From Burkholderiales bacterium RIFCSPHIGHO2_12_FULL_63_20 (GTDB lineage: Bacteria; Pseudomonadota; Gammaproteobacteria; Burkholderiales; Burkholderiaceae_C): a DNA stretch of 64,000 nt. This document shows positions 9,728 to 19,759 of the stretch, piece by piece. Where the stretch lies: assembly GCA_001770775.1 (NCBI GenBank), contig MESA01000041.1, positions 1-64,000 of the forward strand, given 5' to 3'. The notes below the pieces were generated by a model. The model was not told the DNA's origin. It saw only the letters and a list, made by a program, of their open reading frames with translations, and searched no databases. A program made the translations under genes and the position numbers. The number at the start of each line of letters is the position of its first letter. Within the stretch, counting starts at the first letter, position 1.

Positions 9728-9743
9728 TGGCATGCTTTCTGCA
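9728..9743 (+). promoter_or_regulatory. candidate sigma-54 promoter for porin 3
   Basis: TGGCATGCTTTCTGCA keeps the GG-N10-GC spacing and differs from TGGCACG-N4-TTGCA at two positions. It is closely similar to the pilA site in this window (TGGCACGACCCCTGCA). The expected transcription start near 9753 gives a leader of about 45 bases. Confidence 0.45.
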
Positions 9744-9761
9744 AATCTGTATACAGTTTGC
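9741..9761. promoter_or_regulatory. palindromic candidate operator at the porin 3 promoter
   Basis: The core CTGTATACAG (9747-9756) is a perfect 10-base palindrome, flanked by GCAAA and TTGC that extend the dyad imperfectly. TGTATACA-type cores are typical of GntR-family repressor sites. It sits on the start site predicted from the sigma-54-like element, a position expected for repression. It is 6 bases too short for a LexA box. Confidence 0.45.
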
Positions 9762-9799
9762 CGTGTTGGCAGACCTCATCCAGTGCATCAGGAGTTGTC

Positions 9800-10873
9800 A
9801 TGTCCCATTCGAAAGTCTTTGTCCCCCTCGCGTTTGCCACCATGGGGGCGTGTGCCTCTGTGCATGCGCAATCTTCCTTGCAGCTCTATGGCGTGGTGGA
9901 CATCGCCGCCGGATCGTTTCAGAGCAGTGGCACCGAGGGCAGCGCCGCCAATGCCCGTCTGACCAAGGTCGATGGCAATCAGATGGTCACCAGTTTCATC
10001 GGCTTCAAAGGTCTCGAGGATCTGGGCAGCGGTCTGAAAGCTGGCTTTGTCATCGAGTCCTTCCTCCGGCCGGACACCGGTGAATCGGGGCGTTTTGGCT
10101 CGGCAGACCCCTTTTGGTCACGCGCTGCCAACGTGTGGGTGCAGAGCAGCCTGGGCAAGATTACCGTGGGCCGCCAGGGCACCTTGTTGTTCGTGAACAC
10201 CCTGTCGTTCAATCCCTTGAGCTCGGCCTTCGGCTTATCGCCGGCCATTCGTCTGACCTTCGGCTCCCCTTGGGGCAACGACAAGTCAGACTCGGGCTGG
10301 AGCAATGCACTGACCTACCAGACGCCGAATCTGTCCGGGTTCAGCGGTGCCCTTCAGGTGCAGTTCGGGGAGGACGCGAGCAAAAACGAGCGCACCAGCT
10401 ATGCGGTGTCGGCGGGTTATGTGTCCGGTCCTTTTGCCATCGGTGGCGCGTGGCAAACCTTGCGTTCTGCCGAGGCGCCCAAGCCCAGCCTCACGGCAGG
10501 CCAGACGCAAAACTTTGGCATGTTGGGTGTGAGCTATGACGCCGGGTTTGCAAAGTTCTTTGGTCAGTACGGCGCGTTTGCCAACAAGGGGTTTGCGGGT
10601 GCTGCCAGCATCGACACCCGCCTGTATCAGGTCGGGGCAGCCGTGCCAGTGACGAAGAGCGGCAAGCTGTTGGCATCCTATGGGCAGAGCAAGGAAGAGT
10701 CGGCCACAGGCGGATCAACGCTGGATGCGAAGCACGCCATCTTCACGCTGGCCTATGACCACTGGCTGTCCAAGCGTACCGATGTGTATGCCGCCTACAT
10801 GCTCGACGACGAAAAGCGCAGCGGCTTCAAGAAGGGCCACACCTACACTGTGGGCGTGCGTCACGCTTTCTGA
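9800..10873 (+). CDS. Gram-negative outer-membrane porin (porin 3)
   Basis: A 357-residue divergent paralogue of porins 1 and 2. It has a signal peptide (MSHSKVFVPLAFATMGACAS, cleavage near VHA-QSSLQLYG), the FIGFKGLEDLGSGLKAGF strand and terminal VGVRHAF. ATG 9800 has ATCAGGAG upstream; an in-frame Met 14 codons earlier lacks a site and a signal-like start. Codon use is closer to the genome average than that of porin 1, suggesting lower or conditional expression, consistent with the sigma-54-like site and palindrome upstream. No T-run terminator is seen before the convergent metW stop 64 bases on. Confidence 0.93.
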   Translation: MSHSKVFVPLAFATMGACASVHAQSSLQLYGVVDIAAGSFQSSGTEGSAANARLTKVDGNQMVTSFIGFKGLEDLGSGLKAGFVIESFLRPDTGESGRFGSADPFWSRAANVWVQSSLGKITVGRQGTLLFVNTLSFNPLSSAFGLSPAIRLTFGSPWGNDKSDSGWSNALTYQTPNLSGFSGALQVQFGEDASKNERTSYAVSAGYVSGPFAIGGAWQTLRSAEAPKPSLTAGQTQNFGMLGVSYDAGFAKFFGQYGAFANKGFAGAASIDTRLYQVGAAVPVTKSGKLLASYGQSKEESATGGSTLDAKHAIFTLAYDHWLSKRTDVYAAYMLDDEKRSGFKKGHTYTVGVRHAF

Positions 10874-10937
10874 TGCACGGTGTGCGTGAGTGCAGCAGGG
10901 TGCGGCGCTCACACGCGCGGTTCAGTGGGCCGCTTGC

Positions 10938-11522
10938 TCAGCGGCGCTCGAACTTGAACACCGCCTTGCTGGCCATCAGGTTCGGCCAGCGGGTCACGAT
11001 CTCACCCTCGTGCACACCGAATGAGTCGAGGATGCGCAGGCCATTCTGCTCGGCCAGCACTTCGAAGTCGGCAAACGTCGCCACGCGGATGTTGGGCGTG
11101 TCGTACCACTGGTAGGGCAGGCTGCGCGTCACCGGCATGCGGCCGCGCAGCACACTCAGGCGGTGCGGCCAGTGCGCAAAATTTGGGAAGCTGACGATGC
11201 CCTGTTTGCCGACGCGGGCGGTCTCGCGCAGCATGTCCACCGTGTTGCGCAGGTGTTGCAGGGTGTCGAGTTGCAGCACCACGTCGAAGCTGTTGTCCTC
11301 GAACAGGCTCAGGCCTTCTTCCAGGTTGCGCTGGATGACGTTGACGCCGCGCTGCACGCATTGCATCACCTTGGCATCGTCCAGCTCGATCCCGTAGCCC
11401 GTGCATTGGCGGGCGTCGCGCAGGTGCGCCAGCAGGGCGCCATTGCCGCAGCCCAGGTCCAGCACGCGCGAGCCCGGTGGCACCAGTTGCGCGATCACGT
11501 CATGCACATCGTGTTGGCTCAT
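10938..11522 (-). CDS. metW: methionine biosynthesis protein MetW
   Basis: This 194-residue class I methyltransferase-fold protein has the SAM-binding loop VLDLGCGNGALL near residues 21-32. MetW is encoded with MetX in many proteobacteria and is needed for full homoserine acyltransferase activity in several of them; its own enzymatic activity is not settled. ATG 11522 is chosen because GAGGGAAGAG lies 4 bases before it; a GTG five codons earlier overlaps the metX stop and is an alternative. It begins 11 bases after the metX stop, so the two form an operon controlled by the SAM-II leader upstream of metX. Confidence 0.93.
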   Translation of the reverse strand: MSQHDVHDVIAQLVPPGSRVLDLGCGNGALLAHLRDARQCTGYGIELDDAKVMQCVQRGVNVIQRNLEEGLSLFEDNSFDVVLQLDTLQHLRNTVDMLRETARVGKQGIVSFPNFAHWPHRLSVLRGRMPVTRSLPYQWYDTPNIRVATFADFEVLAEQNGLRILDSFGVHEGEIVTRWPNLMASKAVFKFERR

Positions 11523-11533
11523 GGTCTCTTCCC

Positions 11534-12745
11534 TCACACCGAGACCCTCAGGGGCTGGCCCTGCGAGGTGGTCAATGGCGACTGTGCTGACTGCAGCTCC
11601 TGCGCAATCCGCTCGAAGTACGCGCGCACCACGCCGTGGTAACGCGGATCGTCCAGCAGGAAAGCGTCGTGCCCATGGGGGGCGTCGATCTCGGCGTAGC
11701 TCACGTCGTGGCGGTTGTCGACCAAGGCCTTGACGATCTCGCGTGAACGGGCGGGCGAGAAGCGCCAGTCGGTGGTGAAGCTGATGACCAGGAACTTGGC
11801 CAGGGCCTTGCCCATGGCAGCAGCCAAGTCGCCGCCGTGCAAGCGGGCCGGGTCGAAATAGTCGAGCGCGCGGGTGATCAGCAGGTAGGTGTTGGCGTCA
11901 AAGTAGTCGCTGAACTTGTCGCCCTGGTAGCGCAGGTAGCTCTCCACCTGGAACTCGATGTCCTGGGTGCTGTAGTTGGGCGCATCGCCCAGCGTGCGTC
12001 CCACGAGCTCGCGGCCGAACTTCTCTTCCATCACGTCGTCGGACAGGTAGGTGATGTGGCCGATCATGCGCGCCACGCGCAGGCCGCGCCGGGGCACCAC
12101 GCCGTGCGCGTAGAAGTGGCCCTGGTGGAAGTCGGGGTCGGTGACGATGGCCTGGCGGGCCACTTCATTGAAGGCGATGTTCTGTGCCGACAGGTTGGGG
12201 GCGGTGGCCACGGCCACGCAGTGGCGCACGCGCTGCGGGTGTTGCAGTGTCCAGCTCAGGGCCTGCATGCCCCCCAGGCTGCCGCCCAGCACGGCGGCCA
12301 GTTGACTGATGCCGAGTTGGTCGAGCAAGCGGGCCTGGGCATTGACCCAGTCTTCCACGGTCACGACTGGAAAGTCGGCGCCATAAGGCTGGCCGGTGTC
12401 CGGGTTGGTGTGCATCGGCCCGGTCGAGCCAAAGCACGATCCCGGGTTGTTGATGCCGATGACGAAAAACCGTTTGGTGTCCAGGGGCTTGCCCGGGCCA
12501 ATCAGGTTGTCCCACCAGCCTTCGCTCTTGGGCAGGGGGTGGCCCTGCGCGTCGGCGTGGACGCCGGCGACGTGGTGCGAGGCGTTGAGCGCGTGGCACA
12601 CCAGCACGGCGTTGCTGCGGTCGGCGTTGAGCTGCCCGTAGGTCTCGTAGACCAGAGTGTAGTCCTTGAGCACCGCGCCGCTTTGCAGGGGCAGCGGCGC
12701 CTCAAAGTGCATGGAAGCAGGGGTGACAACCCCGAGAGAAGACAT
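11534..12745 (-). CDS. metX: homoserine O-acyltransferase MetX
   Basis: The 403-residue alpha/beta-hydrolase acylates homoserine, the committed step of methionine synthesis. The nucleophile Ser156 is in GGSLGGMQ; the conserved [14 protein letters not shown] segment is at about 97-110, and the Asp and His of the triad lie in the C-terminal third ([10 protein letters not shown]). Whether the donor is acetyl- or succinyl-CoA cannot be decided by eye, as proteobacterial MetX enzymes include both. Start 12745 ([10 protein letters not shown]) is preferred over Met codons up to 15 residues upstream that read into the leader. The leader carries a SAM-II aptamer and a terminator, so excess SAM should reduce metX-metW transcription. 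Confidence 0.95.
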   Translation of the reverse strand: MSSLGVVTPASMHFEAPLPLQSGAVLKDYTLVYETYGQLNADRSNAVLVCHALNASHHVAGVHADAQGHPLPKSEGWWDNLIGPGKPLDTKRFFVIGINNPGSCFGSTGPMHTNPDTGQPYGADFPVVTVEDWVNAQARLLDQLGISQLAAVLGGSLGGMQALSWTLQHPQRVRHCVAVATAPNLSAQNIAFNEVARQAIVTDPDFHQGHFYAHGVVPRRGLRVARMIGHITYLSDDVMEEKFGRELVGRTLGDAPNYSTQDIEFQVESYLRYQGDKFSDYFDANTYLLITRALDYFDPARLHGGDLAAAMGKALAKFLVISFTTDWRFSPARSREIVKALVDNRHDVSYAEIDAPHGHDAFLLDDPRYHGVVRAYFERIAQELQSAQSPLTTSQGQPLRVSV

Positions 12746-12769
12746 GACGCTACGATGTTCAGAACAAAG

Positions 12770-12803
12770 AAAAAACCGGCCTCGCATCAAAGCAGGGGCC
12801 GGT
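12770..12803 (-). terminator. intrinsic terminator in the metX leader (riboswitch expression platform)
   Basis: On the minus strand ACCGGCC and GGCCGGT pair perfectly around a 15-base loop and are followed by TTTTTC. It lies between the SAM-II aptamer (8 bases away) and the metX start codon (25 bases away), so it can only act as a conditional terminator inside the metX transcript. Confidence 0.8.
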
Positions 12804-12810
12804 GAGCAGC

Positions 12811-12863
12811 GCCCTCTTTAGCGGAATTTTTTGAGCGCCCGCAATCCGGACAAATCGGCGCTA
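12811..12863 (-). promoter_or_regulatory. SAM-II riboswitch aptamer upstream of metX
   Basis: On the minus strand, P1 arms AGCGCC and GGCGCT (12862-12857 and 12839-12834) pair perfectly. The loop GATTTGTCCGGATTGC matches the SAM-II loop seen in the solved metX aptamer (GATTTAACCGTATTGC) at 13 of 16 positions. After an A-rich linker comes GCTAAAGAGGG, matching the conserved 3' pseudoknot strand GCTAAAAAGGG. A TACACT box at 12877-12872 could serve as -10 and place the transcript start directly before P1, but no good -35 is visible. SAM binding should favour the downstream terminator and switch off metX-metW. Confidence 0.87.
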
Positions 12864-12901
12864 TGAACCCAAGTGTAGCGCCAAACCGGCGCGCTGGGGT
12901 A

Positions 12902-13522
12902 TCAGGCGGCAGGGGGCGCCGTGTCGGTGAAGCTGGGGCGCTGCATCAGTTTGGCGTAGAGCTTGTCGAGGTTGGGGTAGGTGGTGCGCCAGTCGATGTC
13001 TGCGAAGCGGAAATCCAGGTAACCCAAAGCGCAACCCACGGAGATGTCGGCCAGGCTGTGATGGGTGCCGGTGCACCAGGGCTTGTCGCCCAGGCCTTGG
13101 CTGAAGGCCTTCAGGCACTGGTGGATTTTGTCGCGCTGCCGCTCGATCCAGGCGGGGCTGCGTTGCGCATCGGTGCGGCCTGTCCAGGTTTGCTCCATGC
13201 GCGCCAGCACGGCAGCATCGAGCAGGCCGTCGGCGAGCGCTTCCCAGGTGCGCACTTCCACGCGCTCGCGCCCGCCCAGGGGGATGAGCTTGCCCACTGG
13301 CGACAGGGTGTCCACGTACTCGACGATCACGCGCGAGTCGAAAACGGCTTCGCCGCCGTCCATGACCAGACAGGGGACTTTGCCCAGCGGGTTGGCTTCG
13401 GCAATGCGGGTGTCGGTCGACCAGACGTCTTCCAGCTCGAACTTGTAGTCGAGCTTTTTTTCAGCCAGCACGATCCGGACCTTGCGGACGAAGGGGCTGG
13501 TCAGGGATCCGATCAGTTTCAT
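12902..13522 (-). CDS. glutathione S-transferase family protein
   Basis: A 206-residue GST with thioredoxin-like N-terminal domain (MKLIGSLTSPFVRKVRIVLAEK) and all-alpha C-terminal domain (about 85-206). The N-terminal SPFVRK segment supplies the likely catalytic Ser, and the NPLGKVPCL and DSRVIVEYVD motifs form the glutathione site. This pattern resembles the YibF-like group; the substrate is unknown. It lies upstream of metX on the same strand, 156 bases away, but the leader between them carries its own regulatory elements, so metX need not depend on it. Confidence 0.9.
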   Translation of the reverse strand: MKLIGSLTSPFVRKVRIVLAEKKLDYKFELEDVWSTDTRIAEANPLGKVPCLVMDGGEAVFDSRVIVEYVDTLSPVGKLIPLGGRERVEVRTWEALADGLLDAAVLARMEQTWTGRTDAQRSPAWIERQRDKIHQCLKAFSQGLGDKPWCTGTHHSLADISVGCALGYLDFRFADIDWRTTYPNLDKLYAKLMQRPSFTDTAPPAA

Positions 13523-13668
13523 GGGGTTGGATGAGGTGGCGTTGCGGACATTTTATCGGGCTGTCTCGAACCGGGAAGAGTGCAGGGACAGTATGCCGGG
13601 TCTGGCCCCCAACAGAGGGAGTGGTGCATCACAGCTTGCATCACCCGGGTCAGCGCTGGGGTGCTGGC

Positions 13669-13696
13669 TTGGCACGAGGGTTCGCCGCGGTAAAAT
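13669..13696 (+). promoter_or_regulatory. sigma-70 promoter of purB
   Basis: TTGGCA (13669-13674) and TAAAAT (13691-13696) are separated by 16 bases, 65 bases before the purB start. Both hexamers are close to consensus, unlike the GC-rich surroundings. Confidence 0.65.
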
Positions 13697-13698
13697 GA

Positions 13699-15135
<1,437 letters not shown>

Positions 15136-15150
15136 GGCAAGGGCGCAGCC

Positions 15151-15990
15151 ATGATCTTCACCGAGCAACTGCGCCACGCGCAGCAGCAAAACAACTCGCT
15201 GCTGTGCGTGGGCCTGGACCCCGAGCCGTCGAAGTTCCCTGGCGCCTGGAAGGGCCAGAGCGACCGCATCTATGACTTCTGCGCGGCCATCGTGGACGCC
15301 ACCAAGGATCTGGTCTGCGCCTTCAAACCGCAGATCGCCTACTTTGCGGCCCACCGTGCGGAGGACCAGCTGGAGCGCCTGATGGCGCACATGCGCCGGG
15401 TGGCCCCGCAGGTGCCGGTGATCCTGGATGCCAAGCGTGGCGACATCGGCTCGACGGCCGACCAGTACGCCCGTGAAGCCTTCGAGCGTTACCAGGCCGA
15501 TGCGGTGACCCTGTCGCCCTTCATGGGCTTCGACACGATGGAGCCTTTCCTGAAGTACCCCGGCAAGGGGGTGATTCTGCTGTGCCGCACGTCCAACCCG
15601 GGCGGCTCGGACCTGCAGAACCTACGCCTGGCCGATGTCGAAGGCCAGCCGCGCGTGTACGAGCACATCGCCAGGCAGGCGCAGGGCCCCTGGAACACCA
15701 ACGGCCAGATGGGCCTGGTGGTGGGCGCGACCTTCCCCGAAGAGATCGCTCGCGTGCGTGAGTTGGCGCCCACGCTGCCTTTGCTGATCCCCGGTGTGGG
15801 CGCGCAGGGCGGTGATGCGGTGGCCACGGTCAAGGCTGGGCTGACGACGGATGCCAGTGGCGCCATCACCGGCACCATCGTCGTCAACAGCTCGCGGGCG
15901 GTGCTCTACGCCAGCAGTGGCGATGATTTCGCCAGCGCGGCCCGTCGCGTGGCGCTGGAAACGCGCGAGGCACTCAACGCGGCGCGTTGA
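15151..15990 (+). CDS. pyrF: orotidine-5'-phosphate decarboxylase (type 2)
   Basis: PyrF decarboxylates OMP to UMP, the last step of de novo UMP synthesis. The 279-residue product has the longer type-2 form, with LCVGLDPEP at the start and the catalytic Asp-Lys-Asp cluster in [14 protein letters not shown] (near residue 94). The phosphate-site segments TSNPGG and [12 protein letters not shown] also fit. It follows purB by 15 bases. An AGGGCGCAGCC context precedes the ATG with only a weak ribosome-binding site. Confidence 0.96.
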   Translation: MIFTEQLRHAQQQNNSLLCVGLDPEPSKFPGAWKGQSDRIYDFCAAIVDATKDLVCAFKPQIAYFAAHRAEDQLERLMAHMRRVAPQVPVILDAKRGDIGSTADQYAREAFERYQADAVTLSPFMGFDTMEPFLKYPGKGVILLCRTSNPGGSDLQNLRLADVEGQPRVYEHIARQAQGPWNTNGQMGLVVGATFPEEIARVRELAPTLPLLIPGVGAQGGDAVATVKAGLTTDASGAITGTIVVNSSRAVLYASSGDDFASAARRVALETREALNAAR

Positions 15991-16029
15991 CGTGTCGATG
16001 GCGGCGCGCCCTGGACAGCCGCGGGCCGC

Positions 16030-16695
16030 ATGACGCAGCATCGGCGCATGACACCGACTGCGTCCCGCCTGCCCTTGGCGTTCAAGCTGGCTTACACCGC
16101 CTTCGTGGCGGTGCTGGTGCCCACCTACTGGCATCACTACGGGCCCGGTAATTTCCTGTACTTCTGTGACCTGGCCTTGCTGATCACCGGCGTGGCCATC
16201 TGGCTGGAGTCGGCCGTGCTGGTGTCGGCCTGCGCGGTGGGCATCCTGGTGCCGCAGGTCCTGTGGATGCTGGAGTTCCTGCTCACCGGCCTGGGGTGGC
16301 CGATCACCGGGATGACGGCCTACATGTACGAGCCGAGCATTCCGTGGTTCACCCGGTTTCTGTCGTTCTTCCATTTCTGGCAGCCGCCGGTGTTGGTGTG
16401 GCTGCTGTGGCGACTCGGGTATGACCGACGCGGGTTGGCCGTCTGGTGGCCGATCGGCTGGGCGGCCATGACCGCGTCCTACCTGTGGCTGCCCCCGCCC
16501 CCGGCACCGCCCGATCAACCCGGCTTGCCGGTGAACGTCAATTTCGTGTTCGGTCTGGACGGGCAGGGGTCACAGACCTGGATGCCGCCTCACCTGTACT
16601 TTTGCCTGTTGCTGGTGGCGCTGCCGGCGCTGCTGTGGTGGCCCTCGCATTGGCTGCTGAGTCGGCTGCCGGCGTTGAAGCGGCCCCATCCTTGA
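16030..16695 (+). CDS. conserved integral membrane protein of unknown function
   Basis: The 221-residue protein has about six hydrophobic segments (near 17-35, 42-60, 66-90, 110-135, 140-160 and 190-212) and little soluble sequence. Aromatic residues (Trp, Tyr, His) are frequent near segment ends, and a Pro-rich loop (LPPPPAPPDQPG) comes before the last segment. I recognise no named family or catalytic motif. It lies 39 bases after pyrF and 108 bases before uvrA on the same strand. A Met at codon 7 is an alternative start. The function is not assigned. Confidence 0.75.
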   Translation: MTQHRRMTPTASRLPLAFKLAYTAFVAVLVPTYWHHYGPGNFLYFCDLALLITGVAIWLESAVLVSACAVGILVPQVLWMLEFLLTGLGWPITGMTAYMYEPSIPWFTRFLSFFHFWQPPVLVWLLWRLGYDRRGLAVWWPIGWAAMTASYLWLPPPPAPPDQPGLPVNVNFVFGLDGQGSQTWMPPHLYFCLLLVALPALLWWPSHWLLSRLPALKRPHP

Positions 16696-16803
16696 CGCTG
16701 GCGTCCAGGTGCCAAGCGGACGTATCATGTTCGGTTGCCTTTGCCGCTGGTTCGTCCGCCCCGGATGCCTGTGTGCGGGCTTTCTATTTGCACTGAGTTG
16801 CTC

Positions 16804-19743
16804 ATGTCTCGCCCTGATTTCCCTGTCGTGCCCGCCCCGTCCGGCGAGTCGGCCCCCTATCTCGCTCACGCCGTGCGGTCGGCGCCGCCGGCCGAGCGCA
16901 CGCAGATCCAGATTCGGGGTGCCCGCACCCACAATCTGAAGAACATCGACCTGGACCTGCCGCGCAACCAGTTGGTGGTGATCACGGGCTTGTCGGGCTC
17001 AGGCAAGTCGAGCTTGGCGTTTGACACGCTGTACGCCGAAGGCCAGCGCCGTTATGTGGAGAGCCTGAGCGCCTATGCGCGCCAGTTCCTGCAACTGATG
17101 GACAAGCCCGATGTCGATGTGATCGAGGGCCTGTCGCCGGCGATCAGCATCGAGCAGAAGGCCACCAGCCACAACCCGCGCTCGACCGTGGGCACGGTCA
17201 CCGAGATCCACGATTACCTGCGCCTGCTGTACGCCCGTGCGGGCACGCCGTTCTGCCCGGAGCATGGTGAGCCTCTGCAGGCTCAAAGTGTGAGTCAGAT
17301 GGTGGACGCCGTGCTGGCCTTGCCGGAAGACACCAAACTCATGATCCTGGCGCCCGTCGTGCGCGACCGCAAGGGTGAGCATGTCGACCTGTTTGCGCAG
17401 ATGCAGGCCCAGGGCTATGTGCGCTTTCGCATCAATGGTCAGATCGTCGAGGCGGCGGACCTGCAGCCGCTGGTGAAAAACGAGAAGCACGACATCGACG
17501 TGGTGGTGGACCGCTTGAAGGTGCGCGCCGACATGACGCAGCGCCTGGCCGAAAGCTTTGAGGCCGCCTTGCGCCTGGCCGAAGGCCGCGCGTTGGCGCT
17601 GGAGATGGACAGCGGCCTCACGCACCTGTTCTCGGCCAAGTTTGCCTGCCCCGTCTGCAGCTACTCGCTCTCGGAGTTGGAGCCGCGGCTGTTCTCGTTC
17701 AATTCGCCTCAGGGCGCGTGCCCCACCTGTGATGGCCTGGGCCATGTGATTGCCTTCGACCCGCAGCGCGTGGTGGCCTTCCCGTCTTTGAGCATCGGCA
17801 GCGGCGCCGTCAAGGGTTGGGACCGTCGCAACCCCTACACCTACAGCCTGATCGAATCCATCGGACGGCATTACGACGTGGACATCGAGCAGCCTTTCGA
17901 AGAGTTGCCCGCGCACGTGCAGCAGGTGCTGCTCTACGGCTCGGGCACCGAAGAGATCGAGTTCACCTACGAAGCCGATGGCACCGCCGGCAAGAAGCGC
18001 AAGGTCAAGCGTTCACATCCGTTCGAAGGCATCATCCCCAACTTCGAGCGACGCTTCAAGGAAACGGATTCGAGCGCGGTGCGTGAAGAGCTGGCCCGCT
18101 ACCAGCAGCCCAAGGCCTGTCCCGCCTGCCACGGCACGCGTCTGCGCACGGAGGCGCGGCACGTCAAATTGCAGGACGCGCGCACCGGCGACACCAAGCC
18201 CATTTACGAGATTGCGCATGCCACGCTGGCCGAGGCACAGCACTACTTTGACCAACTGCATTTGCAAGGCGCCAAGGCCGAGATCGCGGCCAAGGTCGTC
18301 AACGAAATCCGTTCGCGCTTGCGTTTCCTCAACGATGTCGGCTTGAACTACCTGAGCCTGGATCGCAGTGCCGACACGCTCTCGGGTGGGGAGGCGCAGC
18401 GCATCCGTCTGGCATCTCAGATCGGCTCGGGCCTGACGGGCGTGATGTATGTGCTCGATGAGCCCAGCATCGGCTTGCACCAGCGTGACAACGATCGGCT
18501 GATCGGCACCCTGCAGCACCTGCGCAACCTGGGCAACAGCGTGCTGGTGGTCGAGCACGACGAGGACATGATCCGCGCTGCCGACCATGTGATCGACATG
18601 GGCCCTGGTGCCGGCGTGCATGGCGGGCACGTCCTCGCCCAAGGTACGCCTGAGGAGGTCATGGCCAACCCGAACAGCATCACCGGGCGCTACCTGGCGC
18701 GCGTGCTGCGCATCGAATTGCCGAAAAAGCGGCATGCTTTCACCGACGAGACGCCGCGCCTGCGCGTGGTCAATGCCAGTGGGCACAATCTCAAAGGCGT
18801 CACAGCCGACTTCCCGGTGGGCCTGTTGACCTGCGTGACGGGCGTGTCGGGCTCGGGTAAGTCCACCCTGGTCAATGACACCTTGTATGCCGCCGTGGCC
18901 CGCAAGCTGTACCAGAGCCACACCGACCCCGAGCCGCATGACGAGATCGAAGGCCTGGAGTTGTTCGACAAGGTCATCAATGTCGACCAGTCACCGATTG
19001 GCCGTACGCCGCGCAGCAACCCGGCCACCTACACCGGCCTGTTCACGCCCATTCGCGAGCTGATGGCCGATGTGCCGGCGGCGCGCGAGCGTGGCTATGG
19101 CGCCGGCCGCTTCTCGTTCAACGTGGCCGGCGGTCGCTGCGAGGCTTGCCAGGGTGACGGCATGATCAAGGTCGAGATGCACTTTTTGCCGGACGTGTAT
19201 GTGCCGTGCGATGTGTGCCACGGCAAGCGCTACAACCGCGAGACGCTGGAAATTCAGTACAAGGGCCTCAACATCCACGAGATCCTGAACCTGACCGTGG
19301 AAGCGGCGCTGACCTTCTTCAGCGCCGTGCCCACGATCGCCCGCAAGCTGCAGACGCTGATGGACGTGGGCCTGGGCTACATCCGCCTGGGGCAGGCGGC
19401 GACCACGCTGTCGGGAGGTGAGGCGCAGCGCGTCAAGCTGGCGCTGGAGCTGTCCAAGCGCGACACGGGCCGCACGCTCTACATCCTCGACGAGCCGACC
19501 ACCGGGCTGCACTTCCACGACATCGCCTTGCTGCTCAAGGTGCTGCACCAGCTGCGCGACGCGGGCAACACCATCGTCATCATCGAGCACAACCTGGACG
19601 TCATCAAGACCGCCGACTGGCTGATCGACATGGGCCCGGAAGGCGGCTCGGGGGGCGGGCAGTTGCTGGTGGCGGGCACGCCCGAGCAGGTCGCCGCGTA
19701 CGAGGGCAGCCACACCGGGCGTTACCTGCGCCCGCTGTTGTGA
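16804..19743 (+). CDS. uvrA: excinuclease ABC subunit UvrA (canonical)
   Basis: UvrA dimers find bulky DNA lesions and load UvrB in nucleotide excision repair. The 979-residue protein has two ABC ATPase modules: Walker [10 protein letters not shown] at 62-70 and GVSGSGKST near 680, each with an LSGGEAQR signature. Zinc-module cysteines appear as CPVC and CPTC in the first half and CEACQGDG and CDVCHGKR in the second. ATG 16804 is used; an in-frame Met 23 codons earlier lies in poorly coding sequence. A 25-residue N-terminal extension precedes the usual start. No LexA box is visible just upstream. A second, fused UvrA lies at 52-58 kb. Confidence 0.97.
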   Translation: MSRPDFPVVPAPSGESAPYLAHAVRSAPPAERTQIQIRGARTHNLKNIDLDLPRNQLVVITGLSGSGKSSLAFDTLYAEGQRRYVESLSAYARQFLQLMDKPDVDVIEGLSPAISIEQKATSHNPRSTVGTVTEIHDYLRLLYARAGTPFCPEHGEPLQAQSVSQMVDAVLALPEDTKLMILAPVVRDRKGEHVDLFAQMQAQGYVRFRINGQIVEAADLQPLVKNEKHDIDVVVDRLKVRADMTQRLAESFEAALRLAEGRALALEMDSGLTHLFSAKFACPVCSYSLSELEPRLFSFNSPQGACPTCDGLGHVIAFDPQRVVAFPSLSIGSGAVKGWDRRNPYTYSLIESIGRHYDVDIEQPFEELPAHVQQVLLYGSGTEEIEFTYEADGTAGKKRKVKRSHPFEGIIPNFERRFKETDSSAVREELARYQQPKACPACHGTRLRTEARHVKLQDARTGDTKPIYEIAHATLAEAQHYFDQLHLQGAKAEIAAKVVNEIRSRLRFLNDVGLNYLSLDRSADTLSGGEAQRIRLASQIGSGLTGVMYVLDEPSIGLHQRDNDRLIGTLQHLRNLGNSVLVVEHDEDMIRAADHVIDMGPGAGVHGGHVLAQGTPEEVMANPNSITGRYLARVLRIELPKKRHAFTDETPRLRVVNASGHNLKGVTADFPVGLLTCVTGVSGSGKSTLVNDTLYAAVARKLYQSHTDPEPHDEIEGLELFDKVINVDQSPIGRTPRSNPATYTGLFTPIRELMADVPAARERGYGAGRFSFNVAGGRCEACQGDGMIKVEMHFLPDVYVPCDVCHGKRYNRETLEIQYKGLNIHEILNLTVEAALTFFSAVPTIARKLQTLMDVGLGYIRLGQAATTLSGGEAQRVKLALELSKRDTGRTLYILDEPTTGLHFHDIALLLKVLHQLRDAGNTIVIIEHNLDVIKTADWLIDMGPEGGSGGGQLLVAGTPEQVAAYEGSHTGRYLRPLL

Positions 19744-19759
19744 GGCGTGCGTTGTGCGA

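Noticed and set aside
9747-9756. LexA box before porin 3
   Set aside because: CTGTATACAG has the right half-sites but the spacing is 6 bases too short.
10930-10946. Terminator between porin 3 and metW
   Set aside because: GCCGCT-TGCTC-AGCGGC can pair, but it overlaps the end of metW and has no T run on either strand.
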